Assembly: GCF_003202035.1 (NCBI RefSeq)
Contig: NZ_QJKC01000001.1
Location: 9,114 to 73,113 of the forward strand
Direction: 5' to 3'
From: Aquitalea magnusonii
GTDB taxonomy: Bacteria; Pseudomonadota; Gammaproteobacteria; Burkholderiales; Chromobacteriaceae
Length of the DNA stretch: 64,000 nt
The notes below the pieces were generated by a model, which worked only from the letters and a program-made list of their open reading frames with translations, made no database searches and was not told the DNA's origin. Below are positions 1-7,415 of this stretch, in pieces (positions within the stretch are counted from its first letter, which is position 1; the number at the start of each line of letters is the position of its first letter). The position numbers were made by a program, and so were the translations under genes.

Positions 1-124
1 TGGCATGATTGCCGAAGAACTGCGCAAGCAGGGCGGCAATGTCTCCAAAACCGCCGAAGTGCTGAAAATCGCCAAGACCACGCTATTCGACAAGATCCGC
101 AAATACGATCTGGAAGAAAAGTAG
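1..124 (+). CDS. sigma-54-dependent response regulator, C-terminal end (partial)
   Basis: Only the last 41 codons are in the window; the gene enters from the left edge and stops at TAG 122-124. The visible peptide is a Fis-type helix-turn-helix (GNVSKTAEVLKIAKTTLFDK), the DNA-binding end of NtrC/DctD-family enhancer-binding proteins that drive sigma-54 promoters. The match to DctD-like regulators rests on this helix and on the linker preserved in the second copy at about 1904-2156. Bases 2-131 are identical to 2034-2163, so the 3' end of this gene is duplicated about 2 kb downstream. No terminator follows this copy, whereas one follows the other copy. Whether the full gene to the left is intact cannot be seen. 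Confidence 0.75.
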   Translation, partial: GMIAEELRKQGGNVSKTAEVLKIAKTTLFDKIRKYDLEEK

Positions 125-131
125 GCGGCAC
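2..131 (+). repeat. direct repeat, copy 1 (130 bp, identical to 2034-2163)
   Basis: The 130 bases match 2034-2163 at every position. They cover the last 40 codons of the sigma-54 regulator, the stop codon and 7 bases beyond it. Homology ends with a mismatch at base 1 on the left and at base 132 on the right. The two copies flank the diguanylate cyclase gene. Confidence 0.95.
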
Positions 132-271
132 GCTGTTTTAACCGACAAAGCTGGTGACCGGGCAGAACAGTAGCCGGTCGCCGGCTTTGTCTATGGTGCG
201 GGAGCACAAGTCAGGCCATGCCGTGGCATGGCAGGGAGGGCAGGGAGGCGTGGTCAGCGTCAAATCAATAG

Positions 272-1444
272 TCAGACTTGCAGGGATGGCTGGTGCTGAT
301 GCTCTGTGCCATTGATATTGAACCATACCTGATTTCTGCCATTATTTTTTGCCCGGTAAAGACAGGCATCCACCTTGTTGATCAAATCATCGATTGACTC
401 GTTCTGCTCAAATACCGATACGCCAAGGGAAACCGTGATGGAAATGGGTGGGTCTGCCAACAGTTCGTGGTGCTCGATATCCATTCTGATCCGTTCGGCA
501 ATTTCCAGCGCTGTTTTCAAATCGGCACCGGGCAGAATGGCAATGAATTCTTCGCCACCATAGCGCGATAGCACATCGGATGACCGTAGCCTGGATTGCA
601 CGCGCTGGCCAAAGCAAAACAGCACCTTGTCACCTATGGCGTGGCCATAAACGTCATTGATTTTCTTGAAGAAATCAATATCAAACATGATCAGGCAGGA
701 GCTTTCCTGCTCATGGTCTTTCTTTTGCTGGAGATGGGCCAGCATTGCATTAAGCGATCTGCGATTTGCCAGATTGGTCAAGGCATCATTATTAGCCAGA
801 GTTTCGACCTGTTTAAGCGATTCTGCCAGGTCTTTGGCAAAATTATCATTTTCCAGTTGTAGTTTTATACCAAGAATGATCTTGTTGGATAATATGTTTA
901 TATTGTAGTGCAAGATAAACAGATATATTGTAAAACCAATTGAAAATTCCGATGCGGCAAAAACCTCTGCTCCCCAGCCTAGTGCCGGTGGAACCGCAAG
1001 CAGCCAAAGCCCGGCTGCGAAAAAACGGAATGCAGACATGCAGGTTACGTATACCGGGGCATTGATGGCAGCCACCCCGCACAGTACAACCACCAGCCAG
1101 GAATCGATCAGCTGGTTATAAAGAAACAGAAAGGGAACGATGGCGCCCCATGCCAGCCCGTCTGTGGCACAGATTAAATTCAATAGCAGGGTTATTTTCT
1201 TGTTACTCAAGCTGGCTGACTTGATATATAGAATTACCCCGTGCGCAACAAGCCATTCGGCAAAAAAGATCAATACCCATACGCTTATATTACGCAACGG
1301 GATGTGCTCATGGCACAGCCATACCACCAGCCCCCAGCCCAGTGGTGTCAGGAACAAGGTCTGTTGCAAGGACTCTACACATTGCTTGAGGGCTTTGCTG
1401 GTGGCAGCTTCCTGCACCGATTGATTGTAAGTGAATGCACTCAT
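272..1444 (-). CDS. membrane-bound diguanylate cyclase (GGDEF)
   Basis: 390 aa. The first ~200 residues hold about six hydrophobic helices, an N-terminal membrane sensor I cannot assign to a named family. A short helical linker leads to a GGDEF domain at about 225-375 with the catalytic motif GGEEF near 296-300. An RxxD inhibitory site (RSSD) lies five residues before it, so the enzyme should make c-di-GMP from GTP and be product-inhibited. The domain also has the expected FDIDFFKKIND and YGHAIGD motifs. No strong ribosome-binding site precedes the ATG. The gene and its flanks are richer in A+T than the neighbours, and it sits between two copies of the regulator 3' end, so it may have arrived by transfer. 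Activity is inferred from motifs. Confidence 0.9.
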   Translation of the reverse strand: MSAFTYNQSVQEAATSKALKQCVESLQQTLFLTPLGWGLVVWLCHEHIPLRNISVWVLIFFAEWLVAHGVILYIKSASLSNKKITLLLNLICATDGLAWGAIVPFLFLYNQLIDSWLVVVLCGVAAINAPVYVTCMSAFRFFAAGLWLLAVPPALGWGAEVFAASEFSIGFTIYLFILHYNINILSNKIILGIKLQLENDNFAKDLAESLKQVETLANNDALTNLANRRSLNAMLAHLQQKKDHEQESSCLIMFDIDFFKKINDVYGHAIGDKVLFCFGQRVQSRLRSSDVLSRYGGEEFIAILPGADLKTALEIAERIRMDIEHHELLADPPISITVSLGVSVFEQNESIDDLINKVDACLYRAKNNGRNQVWFNINGTEHQHQPSLQV

Positions 1445-1861
1445 AAATTTATTAAAAATATGAAATTAAAAGATTTGGGTCGCTGCATGATTGCTTTGAT
1501 TCGATTTGAATGTTTGCAAGGCGGTGGATGCTGAATGCGGAGATGTTTTTTCATGGTTATAGCATTTGCGCAAAAAAAGCATAGCCCAATTGATGCCGGT
1601 GCCAACGGCAAGACGGGGTATCAGGAGAATATGGCTTTGCATGTACAGGGTAAACCTGTCATGCAAATTTAATTTATATCAATGGCATAAAACACGCCAA
1701 GTAATAAATATATTGAGACTAGGGTAGCGCTCTGCCCGGCATCATTGCAAATATCCTGATCGGTGTGTGCCATGCACTCCATGCCAGCCATAAGCGGACA
1801 GGCAAGCTGAATTGAGCGTATGGGCCGCAGGGCAGACCCCAGCATCGGTGCAGACCTTGAC
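1445..1861. other. intergenic stretch, no gene recognised
   Basis: About 400 bases upstream of the diguanylate cyclase. The first 300 bases are A+T-rich and should hold that gene's promoter. The short open frames here have no recognisable domain, ribosome-binding site or conserved neighbour. Base composition rises in G+C after about 1730, approaching the regulator remnant. Confidence 0.5.
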
Positions 1862-1889
1862 CTTCTGAGCTGCCTATCCGACAGCGAGC
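1862..1889 (-). repeat. solitary degenerate CRISPR-repeat-like sequence
   Basis: Twenty-four of 28 bases match the I-F array repeat in the same orientation (core CTGAGCTGCCTATCCG; differences at the first base, in the second arm of the hairpin and near the end). It lies 1.37 kb beyond the leader-distal end of the array. No second repeat is found one spacer length away on either side, so it is not a mini-array. It sits where the decayed copy of the sigma-54 regulator begins. It may be a fossil repeat left by rearrangement, or chance similarity. Confidence 0.6.
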
Positions 1890-1903
1890 GATGGAGCGCG
1901 CCG

Positions 1904-2156
1904 GCTGGAACGGTAAGAACGCGAACTGCACAAGCAGGCCGACCGCTTTGTGCTGGACTTGAAAATGGTGCCGGGCAGCGCCGCCGCCGACAGCCAGCCT
2001 ACCCTGCACGCGGCGGTGGAATCGTTTGAAAAAGGCATGATTGCCGAAGAACTGCGCAAGCAGGGCGGCAATGTCTCCAAAACCGCCGAAGTGCTGAAAA
2101 TCGCCAAGACCACGCTATTCGACAAGATCCGCAAATACGATCTGGAAGAAAAGTAG
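1904..2156 (+). pseudogene. 5'-truncated remnant of the sigma-54 regulator (second copy of its 3' end)
   Basis: From about 1915 the frame reads ERELHKQADRFVLDLKM, which is the end of the AAA+ domain (the usual WPGNVREL stretch, here disrupted by small insertions and an in-frame TAA just before it). The linker and Fis-type helix-turn-helix follow, ending at TAG 2154-2156. The last 120 bases are identical to bases 2-124 of the intact-looking gene end. Nothing upstream encodes the receiver or ATPase domains. An ATG at 1950 could give a 68-residue protein consisting of the DNA-binding domain alone, but no ribosome-binding site supports it. Confidence 0.75.
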
Positions 2157-2163
2157 GCGGCAC
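2034..2163 (+). repeat. direct repeat, copy 2 (130 bp, identical to 2-131)
   Basis: Second copy of the regulator 3' end. Unlike copy 1 it continues into a hairpin that looks like the gene's natural terminator, which suggests this is the ancestral right-hand junction. Confidence 0.95.
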
Positions 2164-2168
2164 AAGCA

Positions 2169-2204
2169 AACCGGCAGCCTGGCGTATCGCGCTGCCGGTT
2201 GTTT
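2169..2204 (+). terminator. hairpin terminator after the regulator remnant
   Basis: A 10-bp perfect stem, AACCGGCAGC (2169-2178) with GCTGCCGGTT (2191-2200), followed by GTTT. The T-tract is weak. It lies 12 bases after the stop of the remnant and faces the end of the leftward BRO-N-like gene. Confidence 0.6.
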
Positions 2205-2219
2205 ACTGCTGCCCGAACA

Positions 2220-2900
2220 TCACGCGGGCTGTGCCACCCGCCGTGCCTGCCGCTGCAAACGGCCGCGTAGCTGCTGATGACATGCCGCCGCCAGCCGCAA
2301 CAACTCCCCGTTATCCAGTGACAATCCCTGCGGCGCGGCAATCTGCTGTGCCAGCGCCTGCACCGGCGTCACCGTGCTGTTCAGCCCTTGCAAACGGCCA
2401 TGAGCATGACGTAGCCGATTGTCTGGCGTGTAATCCAGCGTCAGCAACCAGTGAGAATGCTGCCAGCGCATCTCCTGCTGCAGCAGCGCCTGCAATACGG
2501 CATGACTCACCTGCACGCCGGCCTCCGCCGCCAGCGCCAAGGCTTGCTCCCAGCGTGGCGCGGTCGGCGGCAGCTGTGCCAGTGCCGGCAGCACACCGAG
2601 GGAAAGCCAGTCACGCAGCTGCCGCGCCTGTGGCTTGCCACTGCGGCGCAAGGCCCGCAGCAAAGCCTGTGCGGGCCAGCATTCCGGCAGTGCATCCTTA
2701 TCCGCTGTGAGCTTGGTGGTGCTATCGACGGCGAGCACATGCTGCAAGCGCTGCCCCAGGCGGCGGCCGACGGCAGCCTGCACATCGGCGGCGTACAGCC
2801 ACCATTGCCCGTCATGGCGCTGCACATGCAGGGGCTTGCCGTGGTAGTGGAAACAAAGGGGAGGGGGGTGTTGGGAATGCGAAGGGGTTTGCTTGGTCAT
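2220..2900 (-). CDS. BRO-N / phage antirepressor-like protein
   Basis: 226 aa. Residues ~15-110 follow the BRO-N pattern of phage and baculovirus antirepressors: an F-x-(Y/F)-x-G-K-x-L-x-V start, a dGqWwlyAaDV segment, and an RRSGKPQARQLRDWL stretch ending in a VLPAL block (usual form: SRKPEAKxFRxWVxxEVLPxIR). The second half is helical and unrecognised. An AGAAGG ribosome-binding site lies about 9 bases upstream of the ATG. BRO-N domains bind DNA and often act in phage induction switches. The gene ends just after the regulator remnant and starts 363 bases from the distal end of the CRISPR array, reading away from it. The domain call is by eye; function in defence or as a phage relic is open. 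Confidence 0.65.
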   Translation of the reverse strand: MTKQTPSHSQHPPPLCFHYHGKPLHVQRHDGQWWLYAADVQAAVGRRLGQRLQHVLAVDSTTKLTADKDALPECWPAQALLRALRRSGKPQARQLRDWLSLGVLPALAQLPPTAPRWEQALALAAEAGVQVSHAVLQALLQQEMRWQHSHWLLTLDYTPDNRLRHAHGRLQGLNSTVTPVQALAQQIAAPQGLSLDNGELLRLAAACHQQLRGRLQRQARRVAQPA

Positions 2901-3263
2901 GGAAATGGCCTTCTGTTGAGTCGTTGAAAGTCACCCCTGTTGAGAGGGTGGTCAGGCACTTCAACACCGCCAACAGTAACGGCCCGCAGTTTTTCCCGGA
3001 TGCCCGGGTATTGTATGGCTGCGCGCTACCCGACCATAAGCTGCGCATTGTCCATAAAAACGGACAATGACAAAACCGATGGAAGTAGAAATGCCGCAAG
3101 ACTATCGGATGCGGCAGCCGCTGTTGAGGGTGTGTTGAGCACCAGCGGCACACTCTAGCGATGGAAGAAGCGGGCGGAAACTGCTCGAAGGGGAGGGGGC
3201 GTCGCGCGCCATCACCATCCGCGATGGCGGCGGGGTACATGAATTTATCTTTGAAAATCAAAT
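2901..3263. other. spacer region between BRO-N-like gene and CRISPR array
   Basis: 363 bases without a supported gene. It should hold the promoter of the BRO-N-like gene (its ribosome-binding site is at 2907-2915) and any trailer of the CRISPR transcript. I see no strong terminator and no further intact repeat. The overlapping leftward open frame lacks any recognisable domain. Confidence 0.5.
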
Positions 3264-4192
3264 GCTACGAGCTGCCTGTCCGGCAGTGAACAAGTACATC
3301 CTGAAAGCTCCTAGGGTCACCATTTTCTGAGCTGCCTATCCGGCAGTGAACCTTGTTTTCAAGGCAAGTGCCTTAAACCACTCTTTCTGAGCTGCCTATC
3401 CGGCAGTGAACCATACCGTCACGCCGTGGCCGGTTGACCCTTGTTTCTGAGCGGCCTATCCGGCAGTGAACAATTCTGAACTCATGCATCAGGTGGCAAG
3501 ACATTTCTGAGCTGCCTATCCGGCAGTGAACCCACGGTGAACGAGGAAAAGGCATCGACTTCATTTCTGAGCTGCCTATCCGGCAGTGAACGACTATCTG
3601 AGACCTTGCCCGGCCGCGACTGCATTTCTGAGCTGCCTATCCGGCAGTGAACGGTAGCGGCGGCCGCCCTTTCGCCAAGATGTATTTCTGAGCTGCCTAT
3701 CCGGCAGTGAACGAAAAGCGGCTTTATGACTTCCTCACTACTGATTTCTAAGCTGCCTATCCGGCAGTGAACACTGGGGTCAATCCCATATTTCTGTCCG
3801 GCCTTTTCTGAGCTGCCTATCCGGCAGTGAACATGCTGCCCAGGTCAAGGCCAGGATGAGGCTATTTCTGAGCTGCCTATCCGGCAGTGAACTGGTGGCG
3901 GCCGGGGCGGTGGCCATCGAGGGCTTTCTGAGCTGCCTATCCGGCAGTGAACGCCGAGCTGTCCAGGGCGGCTACGGCCACCAATTTCTGAGCTGCCTAT
4001 CCGGCAGTGAACATGGCGGTTATCGGTACAGTGCAGGGTGACACTTTCTGAGCTGCCTATCCGGCAGTGAACCGAAAGAAGATTCACCGGCTGCAAGCCT
4101 ACTTTTTCTGAGCTGCCTATCCGGCAGTGAACAAGATGACCATCGACGCCAAGCCAAACGACATTTTCTGAGCTGCCTATCCGGCAGTGAAC

Positions 4193-4224
4193 TAAAAAAT
4201 CTGACCCTGTGGGTGGACGGTCGA
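4193..4224 (-). repeat. duplicated spacer, older copy (spacer 41 from the leader)
   Basis: Identical in all 32 bases to the spacer at 5635-5666, while both neighbouring spacers differ. On the + strand it reads in frame KNLTLWVDGR, close to the N-terminus of P2-type phage tail-tube proteins (pattern LKN-hydrophobic-FVDGRGYAG). The phage assignment is inference from these ten residues. Confidence 0.9.
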
Positions 4225-5634
4225 TTTCTGAGCTGCCTATCCGGCAGTGAACGTTAAAGCCACCGCCTCCCCACTCCCAGCCGGTTTCTGAGCTGCCTAT
4301 CCGGCAGTGAACACGGCCAGTGCATGCCATCTGCGCTTGCATCTTTTCTGAGCTGCCTATCCGGCAGTGAACGCCGACACGGAAGGGGCTACGCCCCACG
4401 GGGATTTCTGAGCTGCCTATCCGGCAGTGAACGCTGCACTTTTAAAAAGATTGACCTGCTCAATTTTCTGAGCTGCCTATCCGGCAGTGAACTGGCTTAT
4501 ATGATGCTGGCGCGCTTGTTTGAATTTCTGAGCTGCCTATCCGGCAGTGAACATTTGGCTGGCCGCTGGGGGATCTGCCGAGCTTTTCTGAGCTGCCTAT
4601 CCGGCAGTGAACTCCGGGTCCAGCTGGTAACACTCAGCAATTTTTTTCTGAGCTGCCTATCCGGCAGTGAACGTGAAATGTTGGAGCTGGCGGCGGAGGC
4701 TGCTTTTCTGAGCTGCCTATCCGGCAGTGAACAGCTGCCTTGCGCCATCTCCGGCCACACCGAATTTCTGAGCTGCCTATCCGGCAGTGAACGGCGACCT
4801 GATGCCGGTCACGGGCGTCGACAATTTCTGAGCTGCCTATCCGGCAGTGAACGCCGGCCTGGGCAAGCTGGGCTGCGCCATAGATTTTCTGAGCTGCCTA
4901 TCCGGCAGTGAACCGACGCGCCACGCCATCGATCCTCCTCATCGTTTTCTGAGCTGCCTATCCGGCAGTGAACACGCAGATTTATCACTACGACGTGCGC
5001 TACCTTTTCTGAGCTGCCTATCCGGCAGTGAACGGATATCCCATATATCAGCCATTCGCACATGTTTTCTGAGCTGCCTATCCGGCAGTGAACGCGCAGG
5101 ACTTCAACGAATGCAACGCGCTGCTTTTCTGAGCTGCCTATCCGGCAGTGAACTTACCAAACCTCGCCGGGACGGCGAACCCGTATTTCTGAGCTGCCTA
5201 TCCGGCAGTGAACGAAGAGGACATCGATCCTGCTGCCCGTGCTCATTTCTGAGCTGCCTATCCGGCAGTGAACTACTGGCTCACGTAGTCTTTGCGGCTG
5301 ATGCTTTTCTGAGCTGCCTATCCGGCAGTGAACGATTTACGACACCGCGCGTGTGGTGCGGATCATTTTCTGAGCTGCCTATCCGGCAGTGAACGCCAGC
5401 GCCAGGCCATCGAAGTCGATCTTGTTTTTCTGAGCTGCCTATCCGGCAGTGAACCTCTCAATCCCAGTAATCGTCAGCACCGTCCATTTCTGAGCTGCCT
5501 ATCCGGCAGTGAACCCGGTCAGTTCCGGCAGCAGGACGCCGGACAGTTTCTGAGCTGCCTATCCGGCAGTGAACCATAAGCTAGACCGTGCTGCATATGA
5601 CTCTGATTTCTGAGCTGCCTATCCGGCAGTGAAC

Positions 5635-5666
5635 TAAAAAATCTGACCCTGTGGGTGGACGGTCGA
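5635..5666 (-). repeat. duplicated spacer, younger copy (spacer 17 from the leader)
   Basis: Second occurrence of the spacer at 4193-4224, separated by 23 other spacers. The flanking spacers are unrelated to those of the first copy, so this is not a block duplication. Confidence 0.9.
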
Positions 5667-5934
5667 TTTCTGAGCTGCCTATCCGGCAGTGAACTTGGTG
5701 ATGCTGTCACCAATCCTTGCCCGGATTTTCTGAGCTGCCTATCCGGCAGTGAACGCTATGGAGAGCCGGGCCAGCGCCGTCCCTTTTTTCTGAGCTGCCT
5801 ATCCGGCAGTGAACCCCCTTTGCCGCCGCATGTGCAAGACAACGCTTTTCTGAGCTGCCTATCCGGCAGTGAACGCCGTATTCGTTGTATTTGCTTTGGG
5901 CTTTCTTTTCTGAGCTGCCTATCCGGCAGTGAAC

Positions 5935-5966
5935 CCGCAGGCCGGAATAGATGGCGAACTGGATCA
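5935..5966 (-). other. spacer resembling a phage tyrosine-integrase gene
   Basis: The transcribed strand reads IQFAIYSGLR in frame, matching the box around the first catalytic arginine of tyrosine recombinases (pattern A-x-x-TGLR-x-x-E). It suggests the protospacer lay in an integrase gene of a temperate phage or island. Ten residues are weak evidence. Confidence 0.4.
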
Positions 5967-6726
5967 TTTCTGAGCTGCCTATCCGGCAGTGAACTTACGC
6001 GCAGATCTCCTGCGGCCGTTCCTTGCCGCGTGCCGGGCTGTTTTCTGAGCTGCCTATCCGGCAGTGAACAAACTGAACTGCAAGGCGCTCTTGATCGGCT
6101 TTTTCTGAGCTGCCTATCCGGCAGTGAACCATGTCGCTTGATGCGGCATTTTTTGCATCGATTTCTGAGCTGCCTATCCGGCAGTGAACGTGCGGGTTTC
6201 TTTTTGCCTGGAGCAGATCATTTTCTGAGCTGCCTATCCGGCAGTGAACCTGGCTCTCCGCTTTCTTCATTTCATCGATACTTTCTGAGCTGCCTATCCG
6301 GCAGTGAACCCCTGGGGAAACTCAGGGCCTTTTGCATTAGCTTTCTGAGCTGCCTATCCGGCAGTGAACGATTTCAGAAGAAAGCTCGGCGTGATGGGAG
6401 TTTTCTGAGCTGCCTATCCGGCAGTGAACACCCGGAAGCACGGAAAGCCTGCTGTCATCGTTTTCTGAGCTGCCTATCCGGCAGTGAACGCAAGCCGTCG
6501 TCTAGCACGACCACATGGTCATTTCTGAGCTGCCTATCCGGCAGTGAACTACGCTGGCCAGCCTTCAGATCGGCTTCCGATTTTCTGAGCTGCCTATCCG
6601 GCAGTGAACCGAAGAAGGCGACGGGCCGGGCTGGGAAGAATTTTCTGAGCTGCCTATCCGGCAGTGAACTAGACATCCTCTGGCGGGTTTGCTTGGCTGG
6701 TCAGGCTGTTGGCCATTTTAGCCGCG

Positions 6727-6739
6727 CAAACCCTTGGTT
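6727..6739 (-). promoter_or_regulatory. possible second (leader-proximal) IHF site
   Basis: CAAACCCTTGGTT matches the complement of the IHF consensus WATCAANNNNTTR (YAANNNNTTGATW) with one mismatch. It is centred about 64 bases from the first repeat. Type I-F leaders are known to use IHF bends for spacer integration; whether this weaker site is used is untested. Confidence 0.4.
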
Positions 6740-6751
6740 GAGGTGTTGTGC

Positions 6752-6764
6752 TAACTGTTTGATT
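6752..6764 (-). promoter_or_regulatory. IHF binding site in the leader
   Basis: TAACTGTTTGATT is a perfect match to the complement of WATCAANNNNTTR. It lies 83 bases upstream of the first repeat, in the range of the distal IHF site of other I-F leaders, where IHF bends DNA so that Cas1-Cas2/3 integrates spacers at the first repeat. Confidence 0.65.
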
Positions 6765-6787
6765 TTTAAGGAGCGGTCTGGCTGGCG

Positions 6788-6824
6788 AAAAAAAGGGTAG
6801 CGGCAAACCGTTTGCCGCTACCCT
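6788..6824 (-). terminator. rho-independent terminator of the cas operon
   Basis: A 14-bp stem, AGGGTAGCGGCAAA (6794-6807) with TTTGCCGCTACCCT (6811-6824) and a three-base loop, is followed on the leftward strand by seven T residues. It begins 7 bases after the cas6f stop, so it separates cas mRNA from the array transcript, which must then start in the leader. Confidence 0.9.
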
Positions 6825-6830
6825 TTACCT

Positions 6831-7415
6831 TTACCAGCTGGGCAGGGTGGCGCTGCTGCTTAGCCCGTAGCTGTTGAAGGTGCCGCTGGCGGGCTGGGCT
6901 GCCGCATGCTGGTCGATAAACAGCAAGAAGCGCTGGCCGGTGCTGCTGCTGTCCAGGGTGAGGAAGGGCAGCGACAGGCGACGTGCTTTGCTGTCCGGGA
7001 TGCGCCGGTATGCTTCGGCAGCATCCATATTCCTGCGTCGCATCAGCCGGGCGCGTTCGCGGGCGGGGTTGCTTTTGGCTTGCCGCCGTTGTACGCGAAT
7101 GGCCTGGGTGGTGGCGGGCACCGGGCGGATATTGCCGATGAGCGCGTAGTCGGCAAAGCCGCTTGCCCAGTGGCTGGCCATCAGGCTATCGAGTGCGGCG
7201 GCGCTGCCGTGCAGCCGCAGGGTTTGTCCCAGGCCGGGTGGCGTGTGCTTGTCGTCTTGCTGGCTGCCGGTGCTGTAACCGGGAAAGCTGACACCGATGT
7301 CGCAGCGTTGCTGGGCGCTCAGTACGCGGTGCAGCTTGGCGTACAGGGCATTGAGCAATACCGGGGCGGTGAAGTCGGCATCCGGCAGCAGACGGATATC
7401 CAGGTAGTGGTCCAT
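6831..7415 (-). CDS. cas6f: Cas6f (Csy4) CRISPR RNA endoribonuclease
   Basis: 194 aa, close to the 187 of Pseudomonas Csy4, and similar along its length (MDHYLDIRL start, IGVSFP, KSNPxR, LMRR, RIPD, TGQRF). The catalytic histidine is at residue 29 in KLH, as in the Pseudomonas enzyme, and the conserved serine patch precedes TGQRF. It cuts the repeat transcript 3' of the CTGCC/GGCAG stem and stays bound as the head of the Csy surveillance complex. The ATG overlaps the cas7f stop by one base (TGATG), giving translational coupling. It is the last gene before the operon terminator and the leader. Confidence 0.98.
   Translation of the reverse strand: MDHYLDIRLLPDADFTAPVLLNALYAKLHRVLSAQQRCDIGVSFPGYSTGSQQDDKHTPPGLGQTLRLHGSAAALDSLMASHWASGFADYALIGNIRPVPATTQAIRVQRRQAKSNPARERARLMRRRNMDAAEAYRRIPDSKARRLSLPFLTLDSSSTGQRFLLFIDQHAAAQPASGTFNSYGLSSSATLPSW

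Larger units (their letters stand above)
3264..6669 (-). CRISPR. type I-F CRISPR array, 57 repeats and 56 spacers
   Basis: The 28-base repeat reads TTTCTGAGCTGCC-TATCC-GGCAGTGAAC on the + strand; on the transcribed (-) strand it starts GTTCACTGCC and ends GGCAGCTCAGAAA, with the 5-bp CTGCC/GGCAG stem cut by Cas6f. Spacers are 32 bases except three of 33 (3592-3624, 4853-4885, 5334-5366) and one of 47 (5995-6041). Repeat 1 (3264-3291) is strongly degenerate; repeat 4 (3444) and repeat 9 (3745) carry single changes. All variants lie at the low-coordinate end, marking it as leader-distal and old; the leader adjoins cas6f at 6670. One spacer occurs twice (4193-4224 and 5635-5666). Confidence 0.99.
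6670..6787 (-). promoter_or_regulatory. CRISPR leader
   Basis: Unique sequence between the first (newest) repeat, ending at 6669, and the cas operon terminator. By position it should contain the array promoter and the integration-control sites used by Cas1-Cas2/3. It holds a perfect IHF consensus at 6752-6764 and a one-mismatch site at 6727-6739. I cannot identify a convincing -35/-10 pair for the leftward transcript. Confidence 0.8.

Noticed and set aside
1820-1889. A second small CRISPR array or cas-regulated toxin guide at the stray repeat
   Set aside because: No partner repeat lies one spacer length away on either side and no small toxin frame or cas promoter match was seen.
1466-2009. 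Leftward small open frames upstream of the diguanylate cyclase
   Set aside because: No domain, no ribosome-binding site, and one is the antisense of the regulator remnant.
3845-6800. Long open frames across the array on both strands, up to 381 codons, with repeating LSCLSGSE or HCRIGSSE peptides
   Set aside because: They arise because the CRISPR repeat lacks stops in those frames and the unit is usually 60 bases; there is no start signal or protein family.
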